From positions 1-7,389 of the forward strand of contig JAIOPY010000020.1 of NCBI GenBank assembly GCA_021413625.1: a DNA stretch of 7,389 nucleotides, read 5' to 3'. Origin of the DNA: Candidatus Nomurabacteria bacterium. Its GTDB lineage: Bacteria > Patescibacteriota > Minisyncoccia > Phycocordibacterales > UBA9973. The notes beneath the pieces were generated by a model, which saw only the letters and a program-made list of their open reading frames with translations, was not told the DNA's origin and searched no databases. The translations under genes were made by a program, and so were the position numbers. Below are positions 3,517-7,389 of the stretch, one piece after another; the first letter of the stretch is position 1, and each line of letters opens with the position of its first letter.

Positions 3517-5195
3517 AGTTTTATCAAATTGCTAAGCAATTAAAGAAAGATACAGATTATACCGTAGATGAAAAACTAAGAGCTATCACTTTAACTGATG
3601 CGGGTATCACCAAGGCTGAAAATTTATTAGGTGTAGAAAATATTTATACAGAAAAAGGCATTAAACAAGTGCATCATTTGGAAACTGCTGTAAAAGCGCA
3701 GGCTATTTTTGAGCGAGATAAAGATTATGTGGTGAAAGATGGTGAGGTTATAATCGTGGACCCATTTACTGGCAGGCTCCAACCAGGTAGGCGCTGGAGT
3801 GAAGGTATTCATCAAGCCATTGAGGCAAAAGAGGGTGTAAAGATTGAAAAAGAAACCCGTTCTTCAGGCTCCATTACTTTCCAAAATTACTTCAGGTTTT
3901 ATAAAAAACTTGCTGGAATGACTGGAACTGCAGAAACTTCTGCAGAAGAATTTTTAAAAGTCTATGGCTTAGATGTTATTGTGGTTCCTACTAATCGTCC
4001 GGTGGTGCGTATTGACCATTCTGATTTAATTTTCCAAACAGACAAAGGCAAACTCCAAGCTATTGCTAAAAAAGTTAAAGAGCTCAATAAAAAAGGACAG
4101 CCCGTATTAATTGGAACTATTTCTATTGAAAAAAATGAACTTCTTTCAGTATATTTGAAACAAGAAGGAGTGCCTCATACGATATTGAATGCTAAAAATC
4201 ATGAAAAAGAAGGCGAAATCATAGCTCAAGCTGGAAGACGCGGCGCGGTAACCATTGCAACCAACATGGCAGGACGTGGAATAGATATAAAGTTGGGAGG
4301 CAATCCGCAAGATAAAGAAGAATATGAATTTGTAAAAAGCGCAGGCGGGCTTTTTGTTTTAGGCACAGAAAGACATGAGGCTAGACGCATTGATAACCAG
4401 CTTCGCGGACGTTCTGGTAGACAAGGGGACCCAGGTGAAACTCAATTTTATGTTTCATTGGAAGACGACTTAATGCGTATTTTCGGAGCGGAAAAAATAA
4501 AAACTATGATGGGACGTTTTGGTATTGCAGAAGATGCTCCTATAGAAAATCGCTTTATTGGTAAACAGCTTGAAAGTGCTCAAGCTAAAATTGAAGGCTT
4601 TCATTTTGATTCTCGTAAGCACACTTTGGAATATGACGATGTAATGAACCATCAGCGTAAAATCATTTATAGCAGAAGGCAAAAAATGATGGCCTCCGAT
4701 AAAGAAGAGATTAGAAATTTATTGGAAGAAATATCTAAAAACAGAGAAGAAGTAGCAAAAATTATTGAAGAAAAAAAGAATAAATTTGGAGAAGAACCGT
4801 TTCTGGAAACAGTTAGAAGGATTGCGCTTCATACTAATGATGTTTTATGGATGGAGCACTTAGAGGCAATGGATTATTTGCGTAGTTCTGTAAATTTACG
4901 TGCTTATGGGCAACGAGAACCTATTGTGGAGTATAAAAAAGAGGGCTTGAGAATGTTTAAAGAAATGGAGGAAGTGTTTAAAGAACAGGTCTTTTCCTTA
5001 ATCAATACCATTAGTGAGCCAGTTAAAAATGCCGAAGTAAGTACTCCCAAAGAAGATTTAGTTTTAAGCCATGAAGAGTCTAAAGAATTTTCAGATACTA
5101 AAAATTTACCAAAAAAGGGAGAGAATGTAGGTCGGAATGACCCTTGCCCTTGTGGTTCTGGTAAAAAATATAAAAAATGTCACGGCAGTAGCTAA
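3504..5195 (+). pseudogene. secA: SecA, C-terminal fragment (gene interrupted)
   Basis: The rest of SecA continues in another frame from 3504, after an in-frame TAA at 3501-3503. Recognisable SecA sequence begins with KFYQIAKQLKKDTDYTVDE from 3516. Then follow IVDPFTGRLQPGRRWSEG and LAGMTGTAETSAEEF, the NBD2 helicase motifs ATNMAGRGIDIKLGG and QLRGRSGRQGDPGE, the scaffold/wing start EYDDVMNHQRKIIYSRR, the two-helix finger AMDYLRSSVNLRAYGQREP, and a C-terminal zinc motif CPCGSGKKYKKC. The part between the scaffold and LWMEHLEAMD is about 50 residues shorter than in E. coli, so the helical wing domain is reduced. No further stops or frameshifts appear, which argues for a recent break or an assembly error. 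The first GTG available, at 3669, is internal and unlikely to be a true start. The MFS gene follows after 14 nt. Confidence 0.93.
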
Positions 5196-5209
5196 TATTG
5201 TAAATTCCT

Positions 5210-5605
5210 ATGAATAAGAAACTTTGGTTTTTATTTCTTACTATATTTCTGGACATGGTTGGCATTGGTATTTTAATACCAGTTATCCCTCAACTTTTAG
5301 GTGAACCATCTTCTCCTTATTATCTTTTATCTCCATCTCAAGATAATTTAGGTTTTCTTTTACTAGGGTTGCTTGTGGCAAGTTATCCCATGGCGATGTT
5401 TTTTGCTTCGCCAGTTTTAGGAGCGCTTTCAGATAAATATGGCAGAAAGCCAGTATTACTCTTTTCTCTTTTAGGGACGTCTATATCTTATTTTATTTTT
5501 GCTTTTGCAATCATTACAAAAAATATACCTTTTTTATTTATTTCTAGAATCATTGATGGGACTAGGTTTTATTTTCGGTCCATTTTTAGGGGGCATACTT
5601 TCTAG
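5210..5605 (+). pseudogene. TetA-like MFS transporter, N-terminal fragment
   Basis: This 131-residue fragment starts with a membrane helix and the DMVGIGILIPVIPQL pattern typical of the TetA/DHA1 group of drug-proton antiporters. The MFS motif A is clear at residues 71-82 (GALSDKYGRKPV), and about four membrane segments are visible. Homologous sequence ends at SRIIDG (residue 117, base 5560); the last 14 residues are an out-of-frame tail. The conserved block that normally follows (TGGNxxxAQAYxxD and the ExRxKxFG segment) is missing. The substrate cannot be told from sequence. It lies 14 nt after secA without its own terminator or clear promoter, so co-transcription is likely. Confidence 0.85.
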
Positions 5606-6338
5606 CCCATCTGTTTTGCCATTCTTCTCAGCTTCTACACCATTTTTCTTTTCAGGGTTTTTGGCGTTAATAAATACTATTTCTATCGCTTATTTCTTTA
5701 AAGAAAGCATAAAAGAAAAATTCTTGCATACTAAAATACATTTTTTAGCATCTTTGGAAAATATTGCTAAAGCAAAAAAATTTCACGATATTCGGTATTT
5801 GTTTTTGGTCTCTTTTTTATTTAATGCTGGTTTTGCATTTTTCACTACTTTCTTTAATGTTTATTTAACCAATAAATTTTCTTTTTCTTCGGCAGATATA
5901 GGAAATTTTTTCGCTTATGTGGGTATTTGGATAGTTATTACTCAAGCGGTAATAGTTAGAAGTATTTCCAAAAGATTTTCAGAAATGGAATTACTTGGAC
6001 CAGCTTACATAGCTAGTGCTGCGGGCATACTTCTTTATTTGATTCCTGATGCAGTATGGTATTTAATATTGATTGTGCCGATTGCTTCTATACCCAATGG
6101 TATTCAATTTGCTAATTACACCTCATTACTTACAAAGAAAACAGATGAAAAAGTTCGTGGCGAGGTTCTGGGGGTCAATACATCTGTGAATGCATTGGGC
6201 CAAGCATTACCGCCAGTTTTTGCTGGCTTGGTTGCTGCAGTCAGCGCTTCTTATGTGCCAATAGTCATTTCAGCCTTGATTGTTTTTGCTGGGGGAGTTA
6301 TTTTTATTTTAAAAGTTAAAAATTCTAAAAATGTATAA
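5556..6338 (+). pseudogene. TetA-like MFS transporter, C-terminal fragment
   Basis: The same transporter resumes in a frame shifted by one base, at MGLGFIFGPFLGG (from 5556), the conserved helix 5 segment of TetA-like proteins. It runs about 260 residues with several hydrophobic helices, a central basic loop (FKESIKEKFLHTK) and the C-domain sequence TKKTDEKVRGEVLGVNTSVNALGQALPP, which matches the second-half motif of the family. The two frames share the bases GATGGG (5555-5560) at the junction. The reading frame can also be extended upstream to 5499, but that part is not homologous. The stop TAA at 6336-6338 overlaps the murE start. Confidence 0.85.
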
Positions 6339-7389
6339 TTTAATAAAAAAAATAAAACTAAAGAGAAGAATTATTACGGCTTTGGCAGCGCTACATTTTT
6401 ATGGCAACCCCTCCTCTAAGCTGAAAATCGTTGGAGTAACTGGTACCAATGGTAAAACAACAACCACTACACTTTTATACAAGGTAGCTATGGCCTTAGG
6501 CTATAAGTCTGGGCTTATAGGCACAGTAGAGAATATTATAAATGGAGAAGTATTGCCGACTGATTACACTACGCCTGAACCCGCACAATTGAATAAGTTA
6601 CTTTCTGATATGGTTAAAAAAGGTTGCGAGTATGTTTTTATGGAAGTTTCAAGTCATGGGATGGACCAAAATAGGGTAGCGGGGGTAAATTTTGTTGGTG
6701 GAATTTTTACAAATTTAACTCATGACCACTTGGATTATCATAAAAGTTTTGAAAATTATTTTTTAGCCAAGAAAAAGTTTTTCAAGATGCTTGCAAGTGA
6801 TGCTTTTGCACTTTCTAATGCAGACGATGAGCATGGAAAGATGATGCTTGAAAACATAAAAGCAAAAAAGTTTCTATACGGTTTTAATAATGAGGCTGAT
6901 TTCAAGGGTGAGATTTCTAAACTTGATTTTTCAGGATTGGAATTAAAGTTTAATGAAGAGATAATGCATTCCAAACTTTTAGGTAAATTTAATGCTTATA
7001 ATTTACTTTCAGTATGGAGCGCATGTAATCTTTTAGGTTTTGACATGGTTAAGGTAAAGAAGATTCTTGAAACCATTGAACCACCAAGAGGCAGGTTTGA
7101 TTATTTCACTTCTCCAAATGGAGTGTTGGTAGTGGTAGATTATGCGCATACTCCAGATGCCCTTATAAATATATTTACCTCTGTAAAAGAAATTAAACAG
7201 CAAAATGGAAAGCTCATATCCGTATTTGGCTGTGGTGGCGACCGAGACCCTCTTAAGAGAAGAATAATGGGGAAAATTGGGGCAGAAAATTCCGATATAG
7301 CTATTTTTACATCTGATAATCCACGCAGTGAAGACCCAGAAAAAATAATTGCCGAGATGAAGACGGATTTATCTATGGAGCAAGTGGCT
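6331..7389 (+). CDS. murE: MurE, UDP-MurNAc-tripeptide synthetase (meso-DAP type), 3' end outside window
   Basis: MurE adds the third amino acid to UDP-MurNAc-L-Ala-D-Glu in the cytoplasm, using ATP. The 353 visible codons run in frame to the window edge. Motifs are the P-loop GTNGKTT (38-44), the substrate loop TTPEP (80-84), EVSSHGMDQNR (105-115), NLTHDHLDYH (128-137) followed by the AKKK segment that should carry the carbamylated Lys, PPRGRFD (251-257), DYAHTPDAL (270-278), GCGGDRDPLKRR (300-311) and DNPR (329-332). DNPR is the mark of meso-diaminopimelate-specific enzymes, where Lys-specific ones differ. Only 37 residues precede the P-loop, against more than 100 in E. coli, so the UMP-binding N-terminal domain is missing; the start is probably genuine, since the 35 nt before it are MFS coding sequence. 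The ATG overlaps the MFS stop by 8 nt, indicating translational coupling. There is no Shine-Dalgarno sequence. Confidence 0.93.
   Translation, partial: MYNLIKKIKLKRRIITALAALHFYGNPSSKLKIVGVTGTNGKTTTTTLLYKVAMALGYKSGLIGTVENIINGEVLPTDYTTPEPAQLNKLLSDMVKKGCEYVFMEVSSHGMDQNRVAGVNFVGGIFTNLTHDHLDYHKSFENYFLAKKKFFKMLASDAFALSNADDEHGKMMLENIKAKKFLYGFNNEADFKGEISKLDFSGLELKFNEEIMHSKLLGKFNAYNLLSVWSACNLLGFDMVKVKKILETIEPPRGRFDYFTSPNGVLVVVDYAHTPDALINIFTSVKEIKQQNGKLISVFGCGGDRDPLKRRIMGKIGAENSDIAIFTSDNPRSEDPEKIIAEMKTDLSMEQVA

Noticed and set aside
3490..3530. Programmed ribosomal frameshift in secA
   Set aside because: A frameshift would not restore the missing conserved residues; sequence is absent, not just out of frame. 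No convincing slippery site with a downstream structure was seen.
3627..3815. ORF on the - strand inside secA
   Set aside because: Antisense shadow of conserved secA coding sequence; the same holds for 4470-4682.
5550..5610. Programmed frameshift in the MFS gene
   Set aside because: As in secA, a conserved block is missing from both frames.
6756..6974. ORF on the - strand inside murE
   Set aside because: Antisense shadow of intact murE sequence.
1..7389. CRISPR array, insertion sequence or prophage genes
   Set aside because: No regularly spaced repeats, transposase, integrase or phage-like ORFs are visible.

Overview
The window looks like a piece of a Parcubacteria (Patescibacteria/CPR) genome. 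The 3' third of the 16S rRNA has the OD1-type pattern: a short helix 39, the block after GAGGATGACGCCAGGTCAGCATG, and GTACTCACCGCCCGTC in place of the usual GTACACACC. The protein genes are AT-rich and use the standard code, since no in-frame TGA is needed. The SecA and MurE forms also fit a reduced CPR cell. I cannot place it below phylum/class level. All recognised genes are on the + strand.

Layout. 1-578: 3' part of a 16S rRNA gene, with an enlarged helix 40 and an altered 3' tail. 579-845: a structured spacer with no tRNA and no 23S, holding several hairpins, one copy of a short palindromic repeat, and a strong terminator directly followed by a -10 box. 846-1775: an ATP-grasp protein of the D-Ala-D-Ala-ligase fold whose metal-binding and transition-state residues are changed. 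1801-2262: a single-pass membrane protein of unknown function. 2263-2607: an AT-rich gap with a promoter, a 55-nt hairpin (possible small RNA), a lone consensus DnaA box, and an inverted repeat over a second promoter. 2608-2691: a 27-residue Lys/Ala-rich basic protein with its own terminator. 2779-5195: secA. 5210-6338: a TetA-like MFS transporter. 6331-7389 and beyond the edge: murE. The last three form an apparent operon: secA to MFS is 14 nt, and MFS and murE overlap by 8 nt.

Two themes stand out. First, translation initiation. The position of the CCUCC anti-Shine-Dalgarno core in 16S reads ATTCA, none of the six visible start codons has a Shine-Dalgarno sequence, and for two genes (ATP-grasp, secA) the -10 box lies so that transcription should begin on the A of the ATG. 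This suggests a lineage that relies on leaderless or SD-independent initiation. Second, gene damage. secA and the neighbouring MFS gene each lack a conserved internal block (about 20 and 30-35 codons) and are shifted out of frame at the junction. Outside these junctions both genes are well conserved, so the events are either very recent or assembly artefacts. An essential secA makes an artefact or mixed strains a serious possibility.

In function, the window combines ribosome biogenesis (16S), protein export (SecA), cell-wall precursor synthesis (MurE with the meso-DAP motif; the ATP-grasp protein only by fold), a drug-type exporter and a possible nucleic-acid-binding microprotein.
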